This document shows positions 16,894 to 25,183 of a stretch of DNA of 44,074 nt, piece after piece. This stretch comes from Pseudomonadota bacterium (GTDB lineage Bacteria; Pseudomonadota; Alphaproteobacteria; Acetobacterales; Acetobacteraceae): the NCBI GenBank assembly GCA_019351895.1, contig JABBOH010000017.1, forward strand, positions 49,974 to 94,047. The letters run 5' to 3'. The position numbers were made by a program, and so were the translations under genes. Each line of letters starts with the position of its first letter. Position 1 is the stretch's first letter. The notes beneath the pieces were generated by a model. It worked only from the letters and a program-made list of their open reading frames with translations. It was not told where the DNA came from and made no database searches.

Positions 16894-18990
16894 GTGACCA
16901 GCACACCGCCGCTTGGCCTTATCCGAAATATCGGCATCACCGCGCATATCGATGCCGGCAAGACGACCACGACCGAGCGGATTCTCCACTACACCGGCGT
17001 GTCGCACAAGATCGGCGAGGTCCATGACGGTAACACCACGACCGACTACATGGACCAGGAGCGCGAGCGCGGGATCACCATAACCTCCGCCGCCGTGACC
17101 TGCGAGTGGAAGGGTCACCGCATCAACATCATCGACACGCCCGGCCACATCGACTTCAATATCGAGGTCAACCGGTCGCTCCGCGTGCTGGATGGCGCCA
17201 TCTTCATCATCGAGGGCGTCGCCGGCGTGCAGCCGCAGTCCGAGACCAACTGGCGCCTGGCCGACCGCTACAACGTGCCGCGCATCATCTTCATCAATAA
17301 GCTTGATCGGACCGGCGCTGACTTCTATCGCGCCTTCGACACGCTGAAGGAGAAGCTCGACATCGTGGCGCTGCCGCTGCAGCTGCCGATCGGGATCGAG
17401 GAGAACTTCATCGGCGTTGTCGACCTCGTGGAGATGAAAGCGATCATCTGGGAAGGCGGCGATCTGGGCGCGGCCTTCCATGACGAGCCGATCCCGGCCG
17501 ATCTGGCCGACAAGGCCGCCGAGTATCGCGAGCTCCTGCTGGACACGGCGCTCTCGGTCGATACGGTCGCGATGGAAGAGTATTTCGAGAAGGGCGATGT
17601 CTCGGTCGAGACCCTGAAGCGCTGCATCAAGGCGGGCGCCATCAGCGGCGCGTTCCGCCCGGTCCTGTGCGGCACGGCCTTCAAGAACAAAGGCGTGCAG
17701 CCGTTGCTCGATGCCGTGCTCGACTATCTGCCGTCGCCGATCGACGTGCCGGGCATCAAGGTCGCGGCCGAGGAAGACGAGGAGGACACCCCCGAGGCGC
17801 TCGCCAAGCGCCGCGTGATCCCGGCCAACCCGAATGCGCCCTTCGCCGGCCTCGCCTTCAAGATCATCAACGACAAATACGGCACCCTGACCTTCGTGCG
17901 CGTCTATTCCGGCACCCTGAAGTCGGGCGACACGGTGATGAACACGACCAAGGACTCCAAGGAGCGTATCGGCCGCATGTTCCAGATGCACGCCGATAAG
18001 CGCGCGGAGATCAAGGAAGTTTCGGCCGGTGACATCGCGGCCTTCGTCGGCCTGAAGGATACCGGCACGGGCGACACGCTGGCCTCCGCCGACGATCCGG
18101 TGGTGCTGGAGCGCATGGCTTTCCCGGTGCCGGTCATCGACATCTCGGTCGAGCCGAAGACCAAGGAAGGCGTCGAGAAGATGACGCTCGGGCTGCAGAA
18201 GCTGGCCGGCGAAGACCCGTCTCTGCGTCTCAAGACTGACCAGGAAACCGGTCAGACGATCCTTTCCGGCATGGGCGAGTTGCATCTCGAGATCATCATC
18301 GACCGTCTGCGGCGCGAATACGGCGTGGACGCCAACATCGGCGCGCCGCAGGTGGCGTATCGCGAGACGATCTCGCGCGCGCACACCGAGACCTATACGC
18401 ACAAGAAGCAGTCCGGCGGTTCGGGCCAGTATGCCGAGGTGAAGATCATCTTCGAGCCTCAGGAATGGAACCAGGGCGTTCTGTTTGAGAATAAGGTCGT
18501 CGGCGGCTCGATCCCGAAGGAATACATCCCGGCGGTCGAAAAGGGCATCCGGGTGCAGGCCGATACGGGCGTGCTCGCCGGCTTCCAGACGGTCGACTTC
18601 AAGTACACGCTGATCGACGGCAAGTACCATGACGTTGACTCGTCAGCGCTGGCCTTCGAGATCGCCGCCAAGGCGTGTTTCCGTGAAGGCATGAAGAAGG
18701 CCGGGCCGATCATCCTGGAGCCCATCATGGACGTGGAGGTCACGACCCCGAACGACCATGTCGGCGACGTCGTGGGCGACCTCAACCGCCGCCGCGGGAT
18801 GATCCAGAACCAGGAAAGCTCGGGCTCCACGGTCATCGTGCGGGCGCATGTGCCGCTCAAGGAGATGTTCGGCTACATCTCGCATCTGCGCAGCATGACG
18901 AAGGGCCGGGCGTCCTTCACCATGCAGTTCCACCACTACGATCCGGTGCCGCGCAATGTGGCCGACGAGATCATGGCCAAGAGCGCGTAA
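16894..18990 (+). CDS. Elongation factor G-like GTPase, outside the str operon
   Basis: This is a full-length 698-residue translational GTPase. The G domain has G1 AHIDAGKTT, switch [11 protein letters not shown]3 DTPGHIDF and G4 NKLDR. Domains II-V follow in the usual order, with domain IV marked by [14 protein letters not shown] and domain V by [25 protein letters not shown] as separate recognisable pieces. It starts at GTG 16894 with GGAGG 6 nt upstream. EF-G drives tRNA-mRNA translocation and, with RRF, ribosome recycling. It has none of the usual neighbours (rpsL, rpsG, tuf), and several positions differ from standard alphaproteobacterial EF-G (NKLDR for [15 protein letters not shown] for FTIEVERS-R). 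It could be the only fusA, moved, or a paralogue with a special role; I favour a paralogue, with moderate confidence. Confidence 0.88.
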   Translation: MTSTPPLGLIRNIGITAHIDAGKTTTTERILHYTGVSHKIGEVHDGNTTTDYMDQERERGITITSAAVTCEWKGHRINIIDTPGHIDFNIEVNRSLRVLDGAIFIIEGVAGVQPQSETNWRLADRYNVPRIIFINKLDRTGADFYRAFDTLKEKLDIVALPLQLPIGIEENFIGVVDLVEMKAIIWEGGDLGAAFHDEPIPADLADKAAEYRELLLDTALSVDTVAMEEYFEKGDVSVETLKRCIKAGAISGAFRPVLCGTAFKNKGVQPLLDAVLDYLPSPIDVPGIKVAAEEDEEDTPEALAKRRVIPANPNAPFAGLAFKIINDKYGTLTFVRVYSGTLKSGDTVMNTTKDSKERIGRMFQMHADKRAEIKEVSAGDIAAFVGLKDTGTGDTLASADDPVVLERMAFPVPVIDISVEPKTKEGVEKMTLGLQKLAGEDPSLRLKTDQETGQTILSGMGELHLEIIIDRLRREYGVDANIGAPQVAYRETISRAHTETYTHKKQSGGSGQYAEVKIIFEPQEWNQGVLFENKVVGGSIPKEYIPAVEKGIRVQADTGVLAGFQTVDFKYTLIDGKYHDVDSSALAFEIAAKACFREGMKKAGPIILEPIMDVEVTTPNDHVGDVVGDLNRRRGMIQNQESSGSTVIVRAHVPLKEMFGYISHLRSMTKGRASFTMQFHHYDPVPRNVADEIMAKSA

Positions 18991-19010
18991 GCGTCTCGGG
19001 GCGACTGTAG

Positions 19011-19050
19011 AAAAGCCGGCGGAGGGGAAACCCTCCGCCGGCTTTTTCTT
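19011..19050 (+). terminator. Rho-independent terminator of the EF-G gene
   Basis: A perfect 16-bp stem (AAAAGCCGGCGGAGGG at 19011-19026 pairing with 19031-19046) closes a GAAA tetraloop. The stem ends in a T-run continued as TCTT, 20 nt after the EF-G stop codon. This is a textbook intrinsic terminator, and it shows that the EF-G gene ends its own transcription unit. Confidence 0.9.
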
Positions 19051-19051
19051 T

Positions 19052-19080
19052 GGTGCCCGGTGCCCGTGCCCGTGCCTGTG
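19052..19080. repeat. Short imperfect GTGCCC tandem repeat
   Basis: About four to five copies of a GTGCCC-type hexamer, with small changes in spacing, follow the EF-G terminator directly in the non-coding gap 19051-19215. It looks like a slippage-prone microsatellite with no clear function. The remainder of the gap shows no gene. Confidence 0.4.
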
Positions 19081-19215
19081 TCGGTCGACCGAGCGGAACG
19101 GATGTGGCGGGTCATAAGGGCACGGCGCCGGACGTGGGCCTTGAGCCGCCGGGCTCAAGTCAGATCGGCTGCCGCCTCCGGGTTGGAGCGGCGGCCGGAG
19201 GATTATGAGCGACCG

Positions 19216-20466
19216 TCAGGGCGAAGTGCGACGAGCCGTCCCGCGATGGCCGAGCCGGATGAAACGCTGCTCCACATAGGTGAAGGAGAGCCAAGCGAGG
19301 CTGGTTGTCAGGGCAAAGGCGCAGACGAAGAGAAGGATATGGGCGGCATAGGATGCCGGGCCCATGACCGGCGCCTGAAACATCGGCACCAGGGCGGCAA
19401 GGACGATCAGAACCGGGGGGTGGAACAGGTAACCGCCATAGGAGATGCGGCCGATCGCTTGCAGGCCGGGCAAACGGCAGAATTTCAGAAGGTGAGGCTG
19501 GCCCGCGAGGATCGCGATCAGCAGCGCAGCGCTGATAGAGGTTGGAACGAAATACACCAGCACCTCCCGGCCCTGGCCGAACAAAATTCCTGAGATGATG
19601 TTTCGCATGGCCCCGACCGAGACGTGGCCGGCTAGCCTCGCGTTGATGACGAAATACCCAGCCACGTAGCAGGCAACCAAGGCAGCGGTGATGACGACCG
19701 AGATGGCGATCAGCTGCCTGTGGCGCTCGATCTCGTGCCGCCACATCGCGATGAGCGAGCCGACGGCGAAGGCGTCGAACTGCGCCGGGCCGAATATGTA
19801 GACAGCCAAGGCGGCACGCGGCGAGTCGAACCCATGCGCCAAGGCCCACCGCCCCGTCGCATAACGGATGATTGGAGCGATCGCGATGACCCCGAGCAAG
19901 GCGAGGCTGCGGAGGTGGCGCCCCGGCAAAAACAGCAGAAAGGGAAAGACCACATAGAACTGCTGCTCCACTGACAGCGTCCAGAGATGCCCGAACCCGC
20001 CCCAGAAGGTGCCCGGCGCGTAGCTCGCGATGATCATCTCCATGTTCTCAGTGAAGGTGACCAGCCAGGGCAGCTGCCTGAACGTGCCCCATTCGCCGAT
20101 CGCGATGAGGAAGGCGAAGCCTGCTGCGACATAGGCGAAGTAGATCGGCCAGATGCGGAGAGCCCGACGGATGTAGAAGGAGCGGATCCTGGACCAGATG
20201 CCGAGCTGGCTCGCTTTAGCCGACATGAGCGACGAGGTCACCGCGAAGCCGGAGACGACGAAGAAAAGCCAGACGCCCATCCAGCCCAAGGGGAAGAGGT
20301 CGCAATGAAGGGCTATGACCGCCGTCATGGCGAGACAGCGCAACGCGTCCACTTCGTGAACATAGCGGCTTGAACGGGGGGCCGCTTTGGCCGTCTCGAT
20401 ATGGTCGGCTCTTGCCCGTCGATCCGCTACAGCCCGTGTGGGTGAGCCAAAGGCCGCAGATGTCAT
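19216..20466 (-). CDS. Acyltransferase 3 family membrane protein (OafA/YrhL type)
   Basis: This is a 416-residue integral membrane protein with about ten hydrophobic segments. After a 35-residue cytoplasmic lead it has the family opening VDALRCLAMTAVIALHCDLFPLGWMGV, with the conserved His of the active site, and then FFVVSGF, IRRALRIWPIYF and LWTLSVEQQFYVVFPFLL. These enzymes move O-acetyl or other acyl groups onto surface sugars such as O-antigen, capsule or Nod-factor-like glycans; the acceptor is not readable here. The ATG at 20466 has GGAGG 8 nt upstream. It is a lone gene between the EF-G terminator and the aldehyde oxidoreductase operon, on the same strand as the latter but 170 nt beyond it. 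Confidence 0.88.
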   Translation of the reverse strand: MTSAAFGSPTRAVADRRARADHIETAKAAPRSSRYVHEVDALRCLAMTAVIALHCDLFPLGWMGVWLFFVVSGFAVTSSLMSAKASQLGIWSRIRSFYIRRALRIWPIYFAYVAAGFAFLIAIGEWGTFRQLPWLVTFTENMEMIIASYAPGTFWGGFGHLWTLSVEQQFYVVFPFLLFLPGRHLRSLALLGVIAIAPIIRYATGRWALAHGFDSPRAALAVYIFGPAQFDAFAVGSLIAMWRHEIERHRQLIAISVVITAALVACYVAGYFVINARLAGHVSVGAMRNIISGILFGQGREVLVYFVPTSISAALLIAILAGQPHLLKFCRLPGLQAIGRISYGGYLFHPPVLIVLAALVPMFQAPVMGPASYAAHILLFVCAFALTTSLAWLSFTYVEQRFIRLGHRGTARRTSP

Positions 20467-20635
20467 GGGCAGACCTCCGAACGGTCGCGGAACCGCGCGC
20501 GCCCAATATCCTTACCATCCAGCGCTACAGGACCGTCGGCGGTCTCGTAACTCCTACGAAAGGTCTATGATCGGAAGGGTAACGGACGTAGGAGCGGAGT
20601 GGTATCGCCCCGCCCACCGTCCGATCAGCCCCGCG

Positions 20636-22882
20636 CTAGGCGTCCAACAGCTTGTCCAGCGTCATCGGGAAACTGCGCAGGCGGGTGCCGGTCGCGTGCC
20701 AGACGGCATTGGCGATGGCGGCGACCGTCCCGGTGACGCCAATCTCGCCGACACCCTTGATCCCGAGCGCGTTGACGTAGGGATCGTCTTCCTCGACCAG
20801 GATCGCTTCGAGCGAGGGCACGTCCGCGTTCAGCGATACATGATACTCCCCGAGATTGGGGTTCATCGGCCGCCCCGACTGGGGATCCAGCACCGCCTTT
20901 TCGTGCAGGGCGAAGGACACGCCCCAGATCATGCCCCCGAAATACTGGCTCTCCACCAGCCTCGGATTGATGATCCGCCCGGCCGCGAAAGCGCCGACGA
21001 GACGTGTGACCCGGATCTGTCCAAGAAGAGGGTCCACCTTCACCTCGGCAAAGACCGCGCCATGCGCATGCATGGCGTAACGCTCCTGCGCCGAAGGCTC
21101 GCGCGAGGCCTGACCACGGCTTTCGATCATAGGGCGTCCCGCGCGCGCGAGGATCTCCGCATAGGTCTCGCCACGGCTTTCGTCGTCCCGCCGGTGCAGG
21201 CGTCCATTCCGCGCAGCGACGCCCGCGTTTCCGGCGCCATACAGCGGGGAGCGCTGGTCCGCCGTCGCGATCGCCGCGAGTTGCGCGATGACCTCACCAC
21301 CCGCGTTGTGGATGGCCGATCCCGCGGTCGCGGTGAAGGCCGAGCCCCCCGCGATGCCACCATTCGGCAGGTCGGACGTGCCGGTGCGAAACTCGACACG
21401 ATCAACGTCGAGGGCAAGGCCATCGGCCGCGATCTGGGCCAGCGCCGTCAGCGCACCCTGGCCCATGTCCATGGCGCCGATCTCGACCGTCGCGGAACCG
21501 TCCGCGCGTAGCTCGGCCCGGGCCTCGGCCTGGAACACGAGCGCCGGGAAGGTCGCGGTGCCCATCCCCCAGCCGACCAGAAGCCCCGCATCGTCCCGCA
21601 TCTGGCGGGGCGTAGGCGGGCGACCTGCCCATCCGAAGCGGGCCGCGCCCTGGGCGTAGCATTCGCGGAGCGCCTTCGACGAGAACGGCCTGCCCGACAT
21701 CGGCTCGGCCTCGGCATAGTTCTTGAGGCGGAAGGCGAGCGGGTCCATGCCGCAAGCCACCGCCAATTCGTCGATCGCACTTTCGAGCGCGGCGCTGCCG
21801 GTCGCTTCGCCGGGCGCGCGCATGAAGGTGGGCGTGCCGGTGTCGAGGCGAACGGCCTCGTATGAGGTGCGCAACGCCGGCGTCGTATAGAGGGTGTGAG
21901 AGACGCCGCCGGCAGGCTCGAAAAAGTCGTCGAAGGTGCTGGAGGCGGTGAGCGTGTGGTGGTGGACGGCGGTCAGCGTGCCGTCCGCCTCGGCTCCGAG
22001 CCGGACCGTCTGCCGGGTGGGCGGACGATGGCCCACCGGGCCGAACATCTGCTCCCGCCGCATGACGAGCTTCACCGGCTTGCCGACTATGCGGGCGGCC
22101 ATGATGCCGAGCACCTGTGGCGACCAGATCACGCCCTTGCAGCCGAAACCGCCGCCCAAAAACGGGCTCCGGAGGTGGATCTTGGACGGGTCGATGCCGA
22201 AGAGGCCCGCGATGCGCCCGAGTGCCATCGCGAAGCCCTGGCTCGGCGTATCGAGGGTGAGGCTGTCGCCGTCCCAGGCCGCGATCACCGCGTGCGGTTC
22301 GAGCGGGTTGTGATACTGCGCCGGCGTCTCATAAGTCGCCTCTATCCGCGTCTGGGCGGCCGCCAGTCCCGCGACGACATCTCCGTAGCCGGCTTCGGCC
22401 TCCTGTCCGACGCCGACAGCCTGCGGCACGAAGTGTTCGGCGCCATCGAGACCGACCCGAGCGGGCTCGCTCTCATAGGTCGGGCGGAGCAGCGCCGCGC
22501 CTTCCGTCGCCGCTTCCAGCGTCTCCGCGATGACCACCGCGATCGGCTGGCCGGGATAGCGGACGCCGTTGTCCTGCAGCAGGTCGAGCTTGAAGGTGAA
22601 GGGCGCGTTGATCTCATCGGGATGCTGGGCAAGCCTGGGGGCATTCTCCGGCGTCATCACCTCGACGACACCCGGGTGGGCGCGGGCGGCCGCGAGATCA
22701 AGAGACGCCACCCGCCCGCGCGCGATGGTGCTGACCGCCATCGCGGCGTGCAGCATGCCGGGCGGGTGGTGGTCGGCGGCGTAGAGCGCTGCACCCGTGA
22801 CCTTGAGGATGCCTTCGCGGCGCGTCTGCGGCTGGCCGATGTTGGAGCCGTGGCGGATATGGACGGGACCGCTGTCAGGCAT
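20636..22882 (-). CDS. Aldehyde oxidoreductase molybdenum-binding subunit (PaoC-like)
   Basis: This is the 748-residue large subunit of a xanthine-dehydrogenase-family enzyme and carries the molybdenum cofactor. Visible marks are the N-terminal RREGILKVTGAALYAADH, Moco-binding GGGFGCKG, GATGSAALESAIDELA-type segments, and the C-terminal KGVGEIGVTG with the catalytic glutamate. With the two smaller subunits it hydroxylates an aldehyde or N-heterocycle. I place the start at the ATG at 22882, which overlaps the FAD-subunit stop by 8 nt; the open frame continues upstream to 22993, but that stretch is shadow of the FAD gene. No Tat signal is seen here. The three-gene order Fe-S, FAD, Mo and the FAD-subunit cysteines favour PaoABC (YagTSR) over true xanthine dehydrogenase. 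The substrate is unknown. Confidence 0.88.
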   Translation of the reverse strand: MPDSGPVHIRHGSNIGQPQTRREGILKVTGAALYAADHHPPGMLHAAMAVSTIARGRVASLDLAAARAHPGVVEVMTPENAPRLAQHPDEINAPFTFKLDLLQDNGVRYPGQPIAVVIAETLEAATEGAALLRPTYESEPARVGLDGAEHFVPQAVGVGQEAEAGYGDVVAGLAAAQTRIEATYETPAQYHNPLEPHAVIAAWDGDSLTLDTPSQGFAMALGRIAGLFGIDPSKIHLRSPFLGGGFGCKGVIWSPQVLGIMAARIVGKPVKLVMRREQMFGPVGHRPPTRQTVRLGAEADGTLTAVHHHTLTASSTFDDFFEPAGGVSHTLYTTPALRTSYEAVRLDTGTPTFMRAPGEATGSAALESAIDELAVACGMDPLAFRLKNYAEAEPMSGRPFSSKALRECYAQGAARFGWAGRPPTPRQMRDDAGLLVGWGMGTATFPALVFQAEARAELRADGSATVEIGAMDMGQGALTALAQIAADGLALDVDRVEFRTGTSDLPNGGIAGGSAFTATAGSAIHNAGGEVIAQLAAIATADQRSPLYGAGNAGVAARNGRLHRRDDESRGETYAEILARAGRPMIESRGQASREPSAQERYAMHAHGAVFAEVKVDPLLGQIRVTRLVGAFAAGRIINPRLVESQYFGGMIWGVSFALHEKAVLDPQSGRPMNPNLGEYHVSLNADVPSLEAILVEEDDPYVNALGIKGVGEIGVTGTVAAIANAVWHATGTRLRSFPMTLDKLLDA

Positions 22883-23933
22883 AAGCTGGCACTCCGGATT
22901 GGACGGCGAACGGCGAGGCAGGTAGCGCGGGCAGCCGGTCCGGCGTTCCGGCGGCGGCCAGCGTGAGCGCCCGGCGGATAACGCGCCGGGCAAGCTCGAT
23001 CTTGAAGGCGTTGTCGCCGGATGGGCGGGCTTCGGTCAGGGCGGCCTCGGCCGCCGCGCGGAATGCGGCCTCGTCGGGAGCGGCCCCCAGGAGAACCGCT
23101 TCCGCCGCCCGGGCGCGCCACGGTTTCAGCGCCACGCCGCCGAGCGCGACGCGTGCCTCGGCGATCCTGCCGCCCTCGAGCCGAAGGGCAGCGGCGGCCG
23201 AAACGACGGCGAAGGCGTAGGAGGTGCGGTCGCGCACCTTGAGGTAGCGGGCATGGCCGGAGAAGACGGCGGCCGCAGGCGGGAGGCGGATGGCGACGAT
23301 CAGCTCGCCCGGTGAGAGGACGGTTTCGATCTGCGGCGTGTCTCCGGGGAGTTGGTGGAACGCCTCGAGCGGAACCTCACGCCGGCCGGCTGCGCTCTCG
23401 ATCTCGACGACCGCGTCGAGCGCGACGAGCGGCACGCAGAAGTCGGATGGGTGCGTCGCGACGCAGTGCTCGCTCCAGCCGAGGATCGCATTGAGACGGG
23501 TCTCGCCGCCGCGCGCATCGCATCCGGCGCCGGGGTCGCGTTTGTTGCAGGCGCTCGCCGTGTCGTAGAAATAGGCGCAGCGCGTGCGCTGCATGACGTT
23601 GCCGCCGGTGGTCGCGGCGTTGCGAAGCTGCGCCGAGGCGCCTGACAGCAGGGCCTCCGCCACCGCCGGGTAGCGTTTCGCGAAGTCCCGGTCGTGGGCG
23701 AGGTCGCTGTTGCGGACAAGTGCGCCGATGCGCGAGCCCCCGTCGGGGAGTGTCTCGATCCGGTCGAGGCCGGGGAGGCGCGTGATGTCGATCAGGCGGT
23801 CCGGACGGGTGACGCCGCCCTTCATCAGGTCGAGGAGGTTGGTGCCTGCGGCGAGGAACGTCGCACCGGGCGATACCCCGGCCGCGACCGCCTCGGCGAC
23901 GCTGCCGGCGCGGGTATAGTCGAAGGGGTTCAT
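22875..23933 (-). CDS. Aldehyde oxidoreductase FAD/4Fe-4S subunit (PaoB-like)
   Basis: This 352-residue medium subunit transfers electrons from the Fe-S protein to FAD. It begins MNPFDYTRAGSVAEAV and contains the FAD loops FLAAGTNLLDLMK and GNVMQRTRC. The insert RCAYFYDTASACNKRDPG, followed by GC, carries the extra cysteines that bind a 4Fe-4S cluster in E. coli PaoB and are absent from ordinary xanthine dehydrogenase, so the PaoB assignment is stronger than a generic one. Later marks are THPSDFCVPLVALDA and KVRDRTSYAFA. The ATG at 23933 overlaps the preceding stop as ATGA; an upstream in-frame start at 24014 would overlap the Fe-S gene by more than 80 nt and is rejected. Confidence 0.88.
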   Translation of the reverse strand: MNPFDYTRAGSVAEAVAAGVSPGATFLAAGTNLLDLMKGGVTRPDRLIDITRLPGLDRIETLPDGGSRIGALVRNSDLAHDRDFAKRYPAVAEALLSGASAQLRNAATTGGNVMQRTRCAYFYDTASACNKRDPGAGCDARGGETRLNAILGWSEHCVATHPSDFCVPLVALDAVVEIESAAGRREVPLEAFHQLPGDTPQIETVLSPGELIVAIRLPPAAAVFSGHARYLKVRDRTSYAFAVVSAAAALRLEGGRIAEARVALGGVALKPWRARAAEAVLLGAAPDEAAFRAAAEAALTEARPSGDNAFKIELARRVIRRALTLAAAGTPDRLPALPASPFAVQSGVPAYA

Positions 23934-24427
23934 GCAGCTTCTCCCTGCACGGACGGCTGCATCCGTTGCTCGGCCTTCAGGATCGCTTCGGTGATGCCGG
24001 CATAGGCTCCGCAACGGCAGAGATTGCCGCTCATGGCTTCGCGGATGCGTTCCGGGTCGCCATCGGTCTGGGCTTCTTCAAGCAGCGCGACAGCACTCAT
24101 GATCTGGCCGGGGGTGCAGAAGCCGCACTGGAAGGCGTCGTTTTCGATGAAGGCCTGCTGCACCGGGTGAAGGGCGTCGCCCACGGCCAAGCCTTCGATC
24201 GTGCGGATTTCCGCGCCGTCGTGGCTGATGGCAAGCGCCAAGCAGGAGTTGATCCGCCGGCCGCCGATATGGACCGTGCAGGCGCCGCACTGGCCGCGAT
24301 CGCAACCCTTCTTGGTGCCGGTCAGATCCAGGCGCTCGCGCAGCACGTCGAGAATGGTGGCTCGGGCGTCCTCCAGCACGAGGTGCTGCGGAGTGCCGTT
24401 GACGATGAGGGTGATCGGAAAGGCCAA
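23930..24427 (-). CDS. Aldehyde oxidoreductase 2Fe-2S subunit (PaoA-like)
   Basis: This is the 165-residue small subunit with two 2Fe-2S clusters. The ferredoxin-like cluster uses Cys42, Cys47, Cys50 (GCDRGQCGAC) and Cys62; the helical C-terminal cluster uses Cys101, Cys104 (QCGFCTPG) and Cys137, Cys139 (LCRCGAY). It takes electrons from the molybdenum site and passes them to the FAD subunit. It starts at a TTG (24427) with GGAGG 6 nt upstream, which supports this rare start. E. coli PaoA has a Tat signal, but none is present here, so this complex is probably cytoplasmic. It is first in a three-gene operon. The gap 24428-24592 to the LutC gene shows no gene and no clear terminator. No XdhC/PaoD-type Moco chaperone gene is in the window. 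Confidence 0.9.
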   Translation of the reverse strand: MAFPITLIVNGTPQHLVLEDARATILDVLRERLDLTGTKKGCDRGQCGACTVHIGGRRINSCLALAISHDGAEIRTIEGLAVGDALHPVQQAFIENDAFQCGFCTPGQIMSAVALLEEAQTDGDPERIREAMSGNLCRCGAYAGITEAILKAEQRMQPSVQGEAA

Positions 24428-24592
24428 GGTGTTCCTCCGCGGCGTGTCGGTGTTCGCACGGTAGGGCTTCGGGGCGACAAGTCGACTGGGCCGGAGCGGG
24501 TTCTCACGGAGGCGTGATCGCCGCTGCCTGTGACAAAAGCGCTGTCATGGTTCTGCCGCGAACGCGCGTGGTGGCCCCGGGTGACGCGCGGC

Positions 24593-25183
24593 TCAATGCC
24601 GGTTGGCGAATACGACCGTGAGGCTGCGCACGCCCTGGGCGCCGCGGATCATGACGCCCTCGATATCAGCCGTCGCCGAGGGGCCCGTCATCAGCGACAC
24701 GTAGCGCGCGTCGGCAAAGTCCGGCCGCAAATAGGCATCCGCGATCCCCGGCACGATGGCCGCGGGGTCCAGCAGCACGATAAGATGCTGCGCCAGATAG
24801 GCGATCGTGTTCACCCGCAGCTCACGGTCGCTGAGGAAGACAGACCCGGTTTCGGCCACTCCAAAGCGCGCCCGCACTATCGCTACATCGACATTCTCGA
24901 GATCGCGCGGATGGTTCACCGCGTCGACGCGCGGAAAATCCGGCAATTCGTCCGTGGCCGAGCGGATCAGCGGCCCGTCGCCCACCCGCGCCCGGATGAA
25001 GGCACCCAGAGCGTCGCCTTCGGGCAGCCTCACCCATTGGCCGCCCATGACGGCGAGGCTCGACTGGAAGGCCGCCAGCAGATCGCCCTCGATCCCCGGG
25101 AAGCAAGGCAAGTCGGGCAGCGGGTGCTCGCCCGCCGGTCGCGCCGCGCGCAGCGCCGTCAGGATATCCTCCCGCGCGCTCAC
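24593..25183 (-). CDS. lutC: Lactate utilisation protein C (LUD domain)
   Basis: This 196-residue protein is made of one LUD domain, the third subunit of the LutABC L-lactate oxidase system. It opens SAREDILTALRAA and has the family segments VDAVNHPRDLENVDVAIVRA, FGVAETGSVFLSDRELRVN, HLIVLLDPAAIVPGIADAY and TGPSATADIEG. The start is a GTG at 25183 that overlaps the LutB stop as GTGA; the frame runs open to 25450, but that is antisense-like sequence inside lutB. Known LutC proteins are needed for growth on L-lactate, though the subunit chemistry is not fully settled. It is the last gene of a six-gene unit that starts at rhaD. Confidence 0.88.
   Translation of the reverse strand: MSAREDILTALRAARPAGEHPLPDLPCFPGIEGDLLAAFQSSLAVMGGQWVRLPEGDALGAFIRARVGDGPLIRSATDELPDFPRVDAVNHPRDLENVDVAIVRARFGVAETGSVFLSDRELRVNTIAYLAQHLIVLLDPAAIVPGIADAYLRPDFADARYVSLMTGPSATADIEGVMIRGAQGVRSLTVVFANRH

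Noticed and set aside
16777-18630. 617-codon minus-strand frame opposite the EF-G gene
   Set aside because: Antisense of a highly conserved gene, with composition typical of mirrored GC-rich codons and no recognisable family.
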